A DNA stretch of 64,000 nucleotides from Oceanisphaera litoralis (GTDB lineage Bacteria; Pseudomonadota; Gammaproteobacteria; Enterobacterales; Aeromonadaceae). The notes beneath the pieces are model-generated. The model saw only the letters and a program-made list of their open reading frames with translations. It searched no databases and was not told the origin of the DNA. Position 1 is the stretch's first letter. Each line of letters starts with the position of its first letter. The stretch spans positions 41,416-105,415 of the forward strand of contig NZ_JAFBBE010000012.1 in NCBI RefSeq assembly GCF_016907015.1, in the 5' to 3' direction. The position numbers and the translations under genes are program-made. Below, one piece after another: positions 9,084 to 17,769 of this stretch.

Positions 9084-9769
9084 TGGTCTGGCTCGCGATG
9101 CCACTCACGGCCCTGTTTTATCTGCTGACCAGGAAACTGGCCCGCAAGGTAAAAAACCCGCTGGTCAATACCATCATGCTGCCGGCGCTGGCCATCATGG
9201 CCCTGTTGTTGCTGACCGGACAGGACTCGACCGATTACCAGACCGGCGTGAGACCACTTAGCCTGCTGCTGGAGCTGGCGGTGGTCGCCTTTGCCCTGCC
9301 ACTGTACCAGCAGGCCGCCAAAATCCGCCGCCAGCTGGGGCCCATCCTGTTGTGCTGCAGCCTGTCGGTGTTGATTTCGGTAGGCACTACCCTGCTGATC
9401 GGTGGCCTGATACAGGCGGAGCCTGAATTACTGGCTTCTATCGCCACCAAATCGATTACCACGCCGCTGGCCATGAGCATCAGCCAGAGCATGGGCGGTA
9501 TTCCCGCCATCGCCGCCGGGCTGGTGATCATTGTCGGCATGATGGGCGCCATCATCGGCTTTCCGCTGCTGCGGCTTGCCGGCATCCACCATCCCGAAGC
9601 CCAGGGCCTGGCCATGGGCGCCGGCGCTCACGCCATCGGCACCGGTGCCGCCGCCGACGTCGGGAACGTACAGGGCGCCTTTGCCTCGCTGGCCATGGTG
9701 GTGTGCGGTATCGCCACCGCCGTGCTGGCCCCGCCGCTGTTTCAGCTGTACCTTTGGTTGACCCATTAA
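9080..9769 (+). CDS. LrgB/CidB-like membrane protein (YohK family)
   Basis: A 229-residue polytopic membrane protein, the standard partner of LrgA/CidA. The conserved core TKSITTPLAMSISQSMGGIPAIAAGLVI and the helix GAGAHAIGTGAAADVGNVQGAFASLAM are diagnostic. E. coli YohK and plant PLGG1 relatives transport small organic acids, so the pair may be an exporter or importer of small metabolites rather than a lysis system. In E. coli yohJ-yohK also precede cdd, the same order as here. Confidence 0.93.
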   Translation: MMVWLAMPLTALFYLLTRKLARKVKNPLVNTIMLPALAIMALLLLTGQDSTDYQTGVRPLSLLLELAVVAFALPLYQQAAKIRRQLGPILLCCSLSVLISVGTTLLIGGLIQAEPELLASIATKSITTPLAMSISQSMGGIPAIAAGLVIIVGMMGAIIGFPLLRLAGIHHPEAQGLAMGAGAHAIGTGAAADVGNVQGAFASLAMVVCGIATAVLAPPLFQLYLWLTH

Positions 9770-9787
9770 GTCGAAGAGGCGCTGCCG

Positions 9788-10687
9788 ATGACCAATGATG
9801 CACTCAAACAGGCACTCAATCAGGCACTACAGTTGCACAGGCTCGAGGATCTGTGTCGCTTCAGCCCGGAGCAGATCGCCACCCTGTTGCAAGCGACCCA
9901 GCTGGGTGAAGATGCCCTGGCGCTGGCCCTGCTACCGCTGGCCCGGCACAAGGCACAGGCACCGGTCTCCGGCTTTCGGGTGGGTGCCATCGCCATTGGC
10001 GGCTCCGGCCACTGGTATCTGGGCGCCAATATGGAAACCGGCGGCCTCCCCCTGAACTCTGCCCTGCATGCGGAGCAGGCAGCCATTGGCCATGCGGCGC
10101 TCTTTGATGAGCATCACATCGATAAAATGGTGGTCAGCGCCAGTCCCTGCGGCCACTGCCGCCAGTTCATGCAGGAGCTCAATCAAGACAGTCTCATGCT
10201 GGTACTGCCCGATGATCACTTCATGCTTGCCGAGCTGCTGCCCCATGCCTTTGGCCCGGCGGATCTGGGGCAGGCCTGCGGCATGCTCAACAGCCCGGCC
10301 GGCTCGCTTGGCCTGCAAAAGTGTCAACCACAGACGGCGCAAGACCTGGCGTGTCTGGCCGCCCTGGACGAAGCCAATGCCAGCTATGCCCCTTACAGCC
10401 ACAACCGGGCCGGTGTGGCCCTGTTGCTGGACGATGGTCAGATCTGCCGCGGCCGTTACCTGGAAAATGCCGCTTTCAACCCCAGCCTGGGGCCCATGCA
10501 GCTCGCCCTGAGCCAGCTGTTTTTGCAGGACTATACCGCCGACCGGATCCGGCGCGCCTTTATCGTGGAAGCCAAAGCGGAGGTACGGCAATATGATGCC
10601 GCTGCCCGGTTGCTGAGCCGGTTGAGTGCGGTCACGCTGGAGCGGCTGGTATTGGACACAGTGAGGGGTGAGGGGGAAACGGCGTAA
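9788..10687 (+). CDS. cdd: Cytidine deaminase
   Basis: A 299-residue homodimeric-type cytidine deaminase, as in E. coli (294 residues). The catalytic half carries HAEQAAIGH (zinc ligand His and catalytic Glu, about residue 94) and PCGHCRQF (two zinc Cys, about residue 121). The second, degenerate half (DEANASYAPYSHNRAGVALL) lacks zinc ligands, as in the family. It converts cytidine and deoxycytidine to the uridine forms in pyrimidine salvage. It lies 18 bp after the lrgB-like gene with an AAGAGG ribosome site. Confidence 0.96.
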   Translation: MTNDALKQALNQALQLHRLEDLCRFSPEQIATLLQATQLGEDALALALLPLARHKAQAPVSGFRVGAIAIGGSGHWYLGANMETGGLPLNSALHAEQAAIGHAALFDEHHIDKMVVSASPCGHCRQFMQELNQDSLMLVLPDDHFMLAELLPHAFGPADLGQACGMLNSPAGSLGLQKCQPQTAQDLACLAALDEANASYAPYSHNRAGVALLLDDGQICRGRYLENAAFNPSLGPMQLALSQLFLQDYTADRIRRAFIVEAKAEVRQYDAAARLLSRLSAVTLERLVLDTVRGEGETA

Positions 10688-10711
10688 ACCGCAACCATGC
10701 ATACCCTCTTT

Positions 10712-10795
10712 TGTAGGGTCGACTTATTTTAGGTAAGAGTATTCGACCACAACCAGGGCACAGCCTTAAAACGGTCGAATGAATTCGGCCCTACA
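10712..10795. repeat. 84-bp MITE-like palindromic element between convergent cdd and recR
   Basis: Terminal inverted repeats tgtagggtcg (10712-10721) and cggccctaca (10786-10795) enclose a second inverted pair, attcgacc (10741-10748) / ggtcgaat (10773-10780). The nested palindromes and compact size fit a non-autonomous mobile repeat. Placed between two convergent genes, it could also act as a bidirectional terminator. Confidence 0.75.
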
Positions 10796-10819
10796 GGGTG
10801 TTTCCCCTCACCAGCGGGG

Positions 10820-11425
10820 TCAATCGGCGAAGGTTTTTCGCCCCATGAAGGAATGGCTGAGGGTGTTGCCGTCGACCAGATCCAGTTCGCCGCCGATGGG
10901 CACACCGTGGGCGATGCGGCTGACGCCAACGCCATGGCTGCGGGCAATATCGGCAATGAAATAGGCGGTTGCTTCCCCTTCCACCGTGGGGTTGGTGGCC
11001 AGGATCAGCTCTTCGAACGACTCCGTTGCCAGCCAGTCGGCCAGGTTATCCAGCCCCAGCTCTTCCGGTCCTACCCCGTCGAGCGGCGACAGATGGCCCA
11101 TCAGCACGAAGTAACGCCCCTGATACTGACCGGTCTGCTCGATGGCCACCACATCGGCCGGGCTTTCGACGATACAGAGCTGGCCGCTGATGGCCCGCTT
11201 GGGGTTGGCACACAGCGGACACACTTCTTCTTCGGTGAAAGTGCGGCACTGGCGGCAATGGCCAATCTTCTCCAATGCCTGATCCAGCACATGCGCCAGG
11301 CGACGGCCACCGGCACGCTGACGCTCCAGCAGGGCAAAGGCCATCCGCTGGGCCGACTTGGGACCCACACCGGGCAGCACTTGCAGGCTCTTGATCAATT
11401 CATCCAACAGGGGGCTAAAACGCAT
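10820..11425 (-). CDS. recR: Recombination mediator protein RecR
   Basis: A 201-residue DNA repair protein that works with RecF and RecO to load RecA on gapped DNA. It shows the N-terminal helix-hairpin-helix ([17 protein letters not shown]), a C4 zinc finger ([16 protein letters not shown]), and the Toprim core with [24 protein letters not shown] and [15 protein letters not shown]. The length is standard. It follows ybaB, but a terminator-like hairpin at 11475-11498 separates them. Confidence 0.97.
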   Translation of the reverse strand: MRFSPLLDELIKSLQVLPGVGPKSAQRMAFALLERQRAGGRRLAHVLDQALEKIGHCRQCRTFTEEEVCPLCANPKRAISGQLCIVESPADVVAIEQTGQYQGRYFVLMGHLSPLDGVGPEELGLDNLADWLATESFEELILATNPTVEGEATAYFIADIARSHGVGVSRIAHGVPIGGELDLVDGNTLSHSFMGRKTFAD

Positions 11426-11461
11426 GGGGTCACTCGGGAGATAAAAGCAGGAAACACGGGG

Positions 11462-11498
11462 AACAGAAAACAGAAAGCCGGGATCTTATTCCCGGCTT
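11462..11498 (-). terminator. Terminator-like hairpin between ybaB and recR
   Basis: Read on the minus strand, aagccggga-ataaga-tcccggctt (11498 to 11475) is followed by tctgttttctg. The arms are 9 bp with a T-rich tail. It starts 17 bp after the ybaB stop codon. In E. coli the dnaX-ybaB-recR genes are co-transcribed, so here recR may have reduced read-through or a promoter of its own. Confidence 0.65.
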
Positions 11499-11514
11499 CA
11501 TACAGGCAGCTGCC

Positions 11515-11844
11515 TTAAAACGGCATCTTGAAGCCCGGGGGCAGTTGCATGCCGCCGGTCAGTTCGCCCATGCGGCTCTTGTTCTGCTCTTCTACGCGGC
11601 GCACGGCATCGTTAACCGCGGCGGCCAGCAAGTCTTCGAGCAGTTCCTTGTCATCCTGCAGCAGGCTTTCGTCCAGCTCGACACGGCGTACCGAGTGGCT
11701 GCCCGCCATGGTGACCTTAACCAGGCCGGCACCGGCTTCGCCTACAACTTCCAGCTGGGCCAGCTCTTCTTGCAGCTTCTGCATTTTTTCCTGCATCTGC
11801 TGGGCCTGCTTCATGATATTGCCCATTCCACCTTTACCAAACAT
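11515..11844 (-). CDS. ybaB: Nucleoid-associated protein YbaB/EbfC
   Basis: A 109-residue small DNA-binding protein forming tweezer-like dimers. The sequence [62 protein letters not shown] is a textbook YbaB start, with the amphipathic helix followed by beta strands. The tail ([13 protein letters not shown]) is also typical. It lies 40 bp downstream of dnaX, in the conserved dnaX-ybaB-recR order. Confidence 0.96.
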   Translation of the reverse strand: MFGKGGMGNIMKQAQQMQEKMQKLQEELAQLEVVGEAGAGLVKVTMAGSHSVRRVELDESLLQDDKELLEDLLAAAVNDAVRRVEEQNKSRMGELTGGMQLPPGFKMPF

Positions 11845-11884
11845 ACATGCTCACTCTTGATTAATGGATAAATAAAGCCCGACG

Positions 11885-14380
11885 CTACAGCGCCATGGGC
11901 TCGATACTGTCGGTGTCGAGCACCGCCGCGAAACGCGATATGAAAAATTGTACCGCATCATCGGCCTCGATTTCATCTTTGGCGCGTGCGGTCGCCGCCT
12001 GATACAGCAATTGTTCGATTTCGAACGGGGTTTCCCCCCCCTGCTCGCCTATCTCTACCTGCAAACCGACCGGCGTCGACAGCTGGCCATTGATGGCCGC
12101 CTCCAGTTCCTGACGGGTCTTGTCGGTCAGCAGATGACGGTGCGCCGGACGCAACCAGAGCCGCCAGAGAGTCTCGTTGCGCTCCAGGGTACTGTGCATC
12201 GCCAGCTGACGCAGCAGACCACCCAGCGGCAGTTGTGCCACCAGCCGGGTCCATTCGTCCTCGGCTTCGGGCAGCAGGCTCGCCGCCTTCAGGGGCTCGG
12301 GACCCGGTTGAGAGGGAGCCGCCGTTGCCCGAATTCGGGATGAGCCGGGCCTGGGGGTGGATGCCGGCTTGTTCGCGGTACTGGCGGCCTGGGTCGGTGT
12401 CACCGCCGGCTGATGTAATGATCCCGCCGGACGGCCGACCGATGACGTCGGCGTGACCGTGACCGCCTGCTTGACACTGGGTACCCCCGTTGGCCGGGCA
12501 GCGACCGGTTCATCCTGCCAGGGCGGTGTATCCTCGTCATCCCAGGGCATGTCGTCATAGGCGTCGAGCGGCGGCAGTTCTTCTGCCCCGGTCATGACCC
12601 GAGCGTCGGGACGGCCACCGCCCTGCTCTGGCATCGAGGAGCCATTCGGCTGAGTCGGGCTCGGAGCAGGATGGGCAGAAGCCGGCATCATCGGGGGCCG
12701 AGGAACGGGGGCCGCCGATCTGGTCGGCGGCACCGCAGACAGGGTTCTGGCGGTGGCCTGATCTGGCGCGGGCCCGGTTTTCTCCGGACCTTGGGTTTTC
12801 TCCGGGCTCTGGCTACGCAACCGGTTTCGGGTTTGCAACAAGCGGCGAAGGCGGGCGACGTCGGCCGCCGCCTCGTCGATGACGATACCGTCTGTCGGCG
12901 CCAGGGCCGCGGGTGGCCGTTCAGCCGGAGGCGCTGCAGCCGTCGCTTCTGCCGCTGGCACAGGCGCAGACGAGTTCGACGTCACCGGTGAAGCGGTCGG
13001 TGAAGACAAGGCCGCTTCGTCCGGCATCGGCGCCTGCGGAGCATTTTTCTGCTCCTGAGGCTGAGGCTGAGGCTGGGGCTGGGGCTGGGGATGGGGATGG
13101 GGCTGTGCAGCATGGCCCAGGCGCCCCGCTTCGCTCAGAATTTCGTCCTGCTCCTGCCACAATCTGGCCGCCATGGCGTCATCTTCATCCACGTCTTGCG
13201 GCGCGGGGGCAGATGCTGGCGGCTCAGGCTTTTTTACGGCGGAGGCTCCGGGCCCGTCAAGCGCCACTCGCGGAGCAGCCGCGCCGGGGGTCGTGGCAAC
13301 CGGCGTCTCGGGACAAAATGCCAGGGTACGCAACAGCGTCATTTCCAGCGCCGAGCGGCCATCGGGGGCGAAAGGCAGATCTTTGCGGCCCTGCAGGCAA
13401 ATCTGGTAATAGAGCTGTATTTGCTCGGCCGACACCAGCGGCGCCAGCCGATTGAGCTCGGCGGCATAAGGCGACGGGGGCGCCGGTACCACCTGGGCCA
13501 GCGCCAGCTGGTGCCAGAAGCCGATCAGCTCCTTGTGAATTTGATCGTAATCCGGGCCCATGGCTGCCAGCTGGGCCACCCGTGCCAGCAAGGCCTCACC
13601 CTCTCCGGCCAGCACCGCCTCGACCAGCGCCAGCAGCTGGCTGCGGTTGAGGTTGCCCAGCATGGACTCGACCCGTTCCAGCCTGACCTCACCATTACCG
13701 AAGGCCAGCGCCTGATCGGTCAGGCTCAGGGCATCCCGCAGGCTGCCGTCGGCGGCGCGCGCCAGGGCGGCGGTCGCTTCGGGTTCGAACGGAAGCTGCT
13801 CCTGCTGCAGAATATGATGCAGCTGACCGTCGATAAGCGCAGGCTCCAGACTCTTCAGGTGGAACTGCAGACAGCGAGACAAGATGGTGATCGGCAGCTT
13901 CTGCGGATCCGTGGTGGCCAGCAGAAACTTGACGTGGGGCGGCGGCTCTTCCAGGGTTTTCAGCAGCGCATTGAAGCTGTGCCGAGAGAGCATGTGCACT
14001 TCATCGATCAGATACACCTTGAAGCGCCCGCGCGACGGCTGATACTGCACGTTGTCCAGCAGTTCGCGGGTGTCTTCCACCTTGGTGCGACTGGCCGCAT
14101 CAATCTCCAGCAGGTCGATGAAACGCCCCTGCTCTATTTCCAGACAACTGGCGCATTGGCCACAAGGCTCGGAGGTGATGCCGGTGTCGCAGTTCAGCGC
14201 CTTGGCCAGCAACCGGGCGATGGAAGTCTTGCCGACCCCCCGGGTGCCGCTGAACAGATAGGCATGATGCAACCGCCCCTGTGACAGGGCGTTGACCAGC
14301 GCGGTCAGCACATGTTGCTGCCCCACCACATCGGCAAAACGCCGGGGGCGCCATTTTCTGGCGAGGACCTGATAACTCAT
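11885..14380 (-). CDS. dnaX: DNA polymerase III clamp-loader subunit tau (gamma made by frameshift)
   Basis: An 831-residue AAA+ ATPase of the replisome, longer than E. coli tau (643). It has Walker A GTRGVGKTS (about residues 45-53), the Cys4 zinc module (CDTGITSEPCGQCASC), IDEVHMLSRHSFNALLKTLEEPP and the arginine-finger region. After about residue 370 comes an unusually long linker rich in Pro, Ala and Gln, including a PHPHPQPQPQPQPQPQEQ tract (positions 13050-13110), then the tau-specific C-terminal domain that binds DnaB and PolC (from about LLPEAEDEWTRLVAQL). A slippery heptamer at codons 382-384 would yield a 385-residue gamma. Confidence 0.97.
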   Translation of the reverse strand: MSYQVLARKWRPRRFADVVGQQHVLTALVNALSQGRLHHAYLFSGTRGVGKTSIARLLAKALNCDTGITSEPCGQCASCLEIEQGRFIDLLEIDAASRTKVEDTRELLDNVQYQPSRGRFKVYLIDEVHMLSRHSFNALLKTLEEPPPHVKFLLATTDPQKLPITILSRCLQFHLKSLEPALIDGQLHHILQQEQLPFEPEATAALARAADGSLRDALSLTDQALAFGNGEVRLERVESMLGNLNRSQLLALVEAVLAGEGEALLARVAQLAAMGPDYDQIHKELIGFWHQLALAQVVPAPPSPYAAELNRLAPLVSAEQIQLYYQICLQGRKDLPFAPDGRSALEMTLLRTLAFCPETPVATTPGAAAPRVALDGPGASAVKKPEPPASAPAPQDVDEDDAMAARLWQEQDEILSEAGRLGHAAQPHPHPQPQPQPQPQPQEQKNAPQAPMPDEAALSSPTASPVTSNSSAPVPAAEATAAAPPAERPPAALAPTDGIVIDEAAADVARLRRLLQTRNRLRSQSPEKTQGPEKTGPAPDQATARTLSAVPPTRSAAPVPRPPMMPASAHPAPSPTQPNGSSMPEQGGGRPDARVMTGAEELPPLDAYDDMPWDDEDTPPWQDEPVAARPTGVPSVKQAVTVTPTSSVGRPAGSLHQPAVTPTQAASTANKPASTPRPGSSRIRATAAPSQPGPEPLKAASLLPEAEDEWTRLVAQLPLGGLLRQLAMHSTLERNETLWRLWLRPAHRHLLTDKTRQELEAAINGQLSTPVGLQVEIGEQGGETPFEIEQLLYQAATARAKDEIEADDAVQFFISRFAAVLDTDSIEPMAL
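13224..13248 (-). promoter_or_regulatory. Programmed -1 frameshift signal in dnaX
   Basis: On the minus strand the heptamer A-AAA-AAG occupies 13235-13229 in the same codon phase as in E. coli dnaX (GTA AAA AAG). In the -1 frame the next codons are GCC TGA (stop at 13226-13224), so slippage would end the protein after one extra residue, giving gamma of 385 residues. A Shine-Dalgarno-like GGAG ends 10 bases upstream of the heptamer, matching the E. coli stimulator position. I could not settle whether a stable downstream hairpin exists. Confidence 0.85.
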
Positions 14381-14386
14381 CGTCGG

Positions 14387-14932
14387 TTAATGACCGTCAA
14401 ACTGAACCAGGCTGCTCACCCGGATGCCCATATTGTTCAGTCGCTGCAAGCCACCCAGGGCCGGCAGGGCAATCACGAAAGCCGCGTCCTGCACTTCACC
14501 GCCACAGCGGCGCACCAGCTTGACCGCCGCTTCCACCGTGCCGCCGGTGGCCAGCAAATCGTCGATGATCAGCACCTTCTCGCCGGGCGCAATAGAATCC
14601 ACATGTATTTGCAGCCGATCCTGGCCATATTCCAGATCATAAGCCACTTCAATCACTTCACGGGGCAACTTGCCGGGTTTGCGGGCCGGGATAAATCCTA
14701 CCCCCAGCGCCGCCGCCACCGGGGCACCGAAGATAAAACCGCGGGCCTCGGTACCCAGCACCTTGGTGATACCGGAATGACGATACAGCTCCACCAGGGT
14801 ATCAATGCTCGCCTTGAACGCCGCGGCGTTCTCCACCAGGCTGGTGATATCGCGAAAAACGATGCCTGCTTTAGGGTAATCGGGAATGGAGGCGATGCTG
14901 TCGGCAATCAGTTTCAGGGTTTCTTGTTTCAT
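14387..14932 (-). CDS. apt: Adenine phosphoribosyltransferase
   Basis: A 181-residue purine salvage enzyme converting adenine and PRPP to AMP. The PRPP-binding loop reads [13 protein letters not shown] (about residues 123-135). The N-terminal [18 protein letters not shown] and [30 protein letters not shown] segments are family-typical. It lies 6 bp upstream of dnaX on the same strand, as in E. coli apt-dnaX, with ybaN upstream. Confidence 0.97.
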   Translation of the reverse strand: MKQETLKLIADSIASIPDYPKAGIVFRDITSLVENAAAFKASIDTLVELYRHSGITKVLGTEARGFIFGAPVAAALGVGFIPARKPGKLPREVIEVAYDLEYGQDRLQIHVDSIAPGEKVLIIDDLLATGGTVEAAVKLVRRCGGEVQDAAFVIALPALGGLQRLNNMGIRVSSLVQFDGH

Positions 14933-15002
14933 AATAAACGGGCAGCCTTGTTAGGCCCGAACACGGCGCGGGCATGGCATATAAGGTTGAATGGCGGCTA
15001 GC

Positions 15003-15395
15003 TTAGGGCCTAGTCTGCTTCAATGCAACCGCCGGGGGCTCGGGCACCAGGGGTAAGCGTAAAAACCACAGTAGCAGGGCCACAAATGTCAGCGCCAGCC
15101 CCACCTTGACCGGCCACAGAGGCACGATATAAATGGAAAAACCGAAGCTGAGCGCCATCATTCCCAGGGCCCGGCGCCGCACCCGGGCACGCAGGCCGCG
15201 GTGAGTCTGCCAGTCGCGGATCATGCCGCCAAACCAGGGGTGATTCACCAGCCAATGGTGTACCCGAGGCGACGACTTGCCAAACAGAAATGCCGACAAC
15301 AAGACGAAAGGCGTGGTGGGCAGCACCGGCAGAAACGCCCCCAGCACCCCCAGCCCCAACGAAACACTGCCAAGCAGGGCAAACAATACGCGCAT
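15003..15395 (-). CDS. ybaN: YbaN family inner-membrane protein (DUF454)
   Basis: A 130-residue protein with three to four hydrophobic segments: MRVLFALLGSVSLGLGVLGAFLPVLPTTPFVLLSAFLFGKSSPRVHHWLVNHPWFG. The PTTPFVLLAA/S and HHWLxxHPWFG phrases define the DUF454 family; its function is unknown. An ideal AAGGAGG lies 6 bases before ATG 15395, so the longer frame beginning at 15416, which contains this ribosome site, is not used. The position upstream of apt is the same as in E. coli. Confidence 0.93.
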   Translation of the reverse strand: MRVLFALLGSVSLGLGVLGAFLPVLPTTPFVLLSAFLFGKSSPRVHHWLVNHPWFGGMIRDWQTHRGLRARVRRRALGMMALSFGFSIYIVPLWPVKVGLALTFVALLLWFLRLPLVPEPPAVALKQTRP

Positions 15396-15407
15396 AAGGC
15401 CCTCCTT

Positions 15408-15449
15408 ACTCTTCACTTGCTACTCTTCACCTGCCACTCTTCACCTGCC
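15408..15449. repeat. 14-bp tandem repeat, three copies
   Basis: The unit actcttcacctgcc (first copy actcttcacttgct) occurs at 15408-15421, 15422-15435 and 15436-15449, just upstream of ybaN. A recent slippage product; it may alter promoter spacing between strains. Confidence 0.8.
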
Positions 15450-15544
15450 GAGCATAGCAGGATACCGCGGCCACGGGGAGCCAAAGCCGTGAGCCGCCGT
15501 CGGGCAAGAGACCGGTATCACGGAACCGCCTTCCCCGCGCCGAG

Positions 15545-16954
15545 TCAGGGCTCCATACCGACACTAGGCGCCCGCTCCTGCGCCCTCGGCTTGAGCCCCA
15601 GGGCAAACAGCAGCAGACCCGAAAGCAGAATCACCACGGTAATCACCAGCAGCTTGCTGTAACTGTGCTCTACGCCGAACAACGGGCCTATCAGATCGAG
15701 CCGACCGCTTTTTTCCAGAAAATAAAGCACGGCGCCGGCAAGGGCCACGGCAAAATTGACCACAAAGCTCCAACGGGCCACCTCGCGTCCGGCCAGTATG
15801 CTGAACAGTATCACCGGGGTCAGCGCCAGCGAGGCGGTGCCGCTGACCGCCACCGCATCAAACAAGTCCTTGCTGCCGACAAACACCAGTATCAGGCCGC
15901 CCAGGGCGAACAGCGCCATGGCCAGCCGACCGCTGGCGGCGGAGGGACGTCCCAACCCCATGTCCATCACCAGCAGCTTGGATGCGCTGGACAGAGTCGA
16001 ATCCAGGGTGGAGGCGGCGGAAATGACCAGCGCCAGCCCCAACACCAGCATGGCCGGGGTGCCGAGCAACCGCTGCAGCGTAAGCAGCACGTCCTTGTCT
16101 TCTCCGCCCTGCAGGCCGGCAAACACCCCGAGCAGGCCGAAGGCCAGGATCAACAAGGCCGACAGCCAGAAGGCATGCATAAAACTGCGCCTGGTGGTGT
16201 CCCGGTCGGCGATAAAGCCCCGATCCGTCATCACGGGGTCATGCAAGGGGTAACTCAGCACCTGCAACAGCGCCACCAGCAGCAGTATCCAGCCCGGATT
16301 GTTTAATGCCGGGCTGCTGGTCAGCACGCCTTGCCAGTCGAACAAGGGATGCAGCAGCGCCATGCCGGCCAGCAGCACGATGAGTACCATAAGCAACCCC
16401 ATCTGCAGCACATCGGTACGCAACGAAGCCCGCAGGCCGCCGGTCATGGAATAGATCAGCGTCAGCCCGGAGACCGCCAGAATAGCCCCTGTGTAAGCGC
16501 CGGAGCCCGCCACCCCGAACACCATGCCCACCACCAGCAGGTTGGCGAACACCTCGGTCAACAGCCGCAGAGAGATCAGCAGATTGAAACAGCCGCTGCC
16601 CACCCGGCCGAAACGAGCCACCAGAAAGCCCTGTATATTATGTACACCGTGGCGATAACGCAGCCGGTCGACAATCAGCCAGCCGGTGAGAAAGGAGCCG
16701 TAATAGGCGGCATAGGCCAGAGCTCCGGCAATGCCATAGACATAGCCGAGAATGGCGGCGTTCAACAGGGAGCGGGCAAAAATCCAGGTGGTCACCTGGG
16801 AGAAGGTCAGCGTCAGCAGCCCGGGCTGAGCGCCCTGCTCGTCCAGCCCGGAAAAAAAGCCGTCGGCGGTACGCACCCGAGGCGCCAGCAGCAGGCTCAG
16901 CAGCCCTACCCCGGCAAGCATAACGATGAGTATGGACACGGGAAAGTCGGCCAT
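15545..16954 (-). CDS. Sodium:solute symporter (SSS family)
   Basis: A 469-residue polytopic membrane protein with about 12-13 hydrophobic segments. It resembles the SSS family (PutP/PanF/SGLT superfamily): FSQVTTWIFARSLLNAAILGYVYGIAGALAYAAYYG in the first helices, SMTGGLRASLRTDVLQ at the conserved T-GG-A-TD-Q motif, and ISAASTLDSTLSSASKLLVMD in the segment known to shape the sodium site. The substrate cannot be read from sequence. AAGGAG precedes the start. It lies downstream of an uncharacterised gene at 17021. Confidence 0.88.
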   Translation of the reverse strand: MADFPVSILIVMLAGVGLLSLLLAPRVRTADGFFSGLDEQGAQPGLLTLTFSQVTTWIFARSLLNAAILGYVYGIAGALAYAAYYGSFLTGWLIVDRLRYRHGVHNIQGFLVARFGRVGSGCFNLLISLRLLTEVFANLLVVGMVFGVAGSGAYTGAILAVSGLTLIYSMTGGLRASLRTDVLQMGLLMVLIVLLAGMALLHPLFDWQGVLTSSPALNNPGWILLLVALLQVLSYPLHDPVMTDRGFIADRDTTRRSFMHAFWLSALLILAFGLLGVFAGLQGGEDKDVLLTLQRLLGTPAMLVLGLALVISAASTLDSTLSSASKLLVMDMGLGRPSAASGRLAMALFALGGLILVFVGSKDLFDAVAVSGTASLALTPVILFSILAGREVARWSFVVNFAVALAGAVLYFLEKSGRLDLIGPLFGVEHSYSKLLVITVVILLSGLLLFALGLKPRAQERAPSVGMEP

Positions 16955-17020
16955 GCAGATCTCCTTATCATCTGGTCAGTCGTCTGAACGGTGTTGATAG
17001 GTAAAGCCTTTTACGCCTCT

Positions 17021-17761
17021 TTAGCCCGGCAACGCCTCCAGTTCGGCCAGCCAGTCATCCACCGAAATCGCCAGCTGGCCGGTGATCTCCAACTGGCGGT
17101 CTTCGAAGATGTCCTGGTCCGGGTGCAGCCCCTGCCAGTGCTCTATCACCGCGTCCCTGTGCCGGATCAGCGCCTCGATGTGGGGCCGGAACAGCACCAG
17201 CATGTTGCTCAGCCAGATATTCACCGGCCAGGACGGACTGGCATGATCGATAACGAAGCGGTCCAGCAGGGATATCACCGCCTCGGCCGGATACCAGCTT
17301 TCGTCGGTCACCCAGCGGTTGCAGGCGAACAGACCGGCGGGATATCCCCAAGCGTCCATGGAAATGGCGATCAGATGGGCGATGGCCTGCTCTCCCCCGG
17401 GCCAGGGTTCACTGGCCCGGGGATAATCCAGCATTTTCAGCTGCGCGGGAATGCCCGGCCCGCGCAGAAAGGTATGGAAGTGGCCGTGCTCCACCCCGCC
17501 GCCGCGATGGGCATGGTAGTAATACTGACTGTGGCTGCCTTTATCGAAGACATCGTCGAGCGGGTAATGGGTCATCTCGAAAAAAGTGCCCTGCCCCTTG
17601 AGCACTTCCCCGACGATATTGACCCCGCCTCTGGTCATCACCCGGTAACATTCCCGAATGCGGGCGCCGGCCTCACGCATCCGCTGTATGGTCTCGGGCG
17701 TCAGGCTGGCCGCCACCGGTGGTACCAGTTCGGGCAAGGGCCGAAGTGTCATTGCGGTCAT
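17021..17761 (-). CDS. Conserved protein of unknown function
   Basis: A 246-residue soluble protein that I do not recognise with certainty. It has no signal peptide or membrane segment. Distinct features are a His- and aromatic-rich stretch SHSQYYYHAHRGGGVEHGHFHTFLRG (about residues 74-99), which could bind a metal, and the motif NRWVTDESWYPAEAV. The start is ATG 17761 (MTAMTLRPLPELVPP) with AAGGAA five bases before it. The open frame further upstream merely reads the neighbouring repeat gene out of frame. It is 8 bp downstream of the repeat cytochrome gene and 66 bp upstream of the symporter, so all three may be one transcript. Confidence 0.75.
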   Translation of the reverse strand: MTAMTLRPLPELVPPVAASLTPETIQRMREAGARIRECYRVMTRGGVNIVGEVLKGQGTFFEMTHYPLDDVFDKGSHSQYYYHAHRGGGVEHGHFHTFLRGPGIPAQLKMLDYPRASEPWPGGEQAIAHLIAISMDAWGYPAGLFACNRWVTDESWYPAEAVISLLDRFVIDHASPSWPVNIWLSNMLVLFRPHIEALIRHRDAVIEHWQGLHPDQDIFEDRQLEITGQLAISVDDWLAELEALPG

Positions 17762-17769
17762 AGGCTTCC

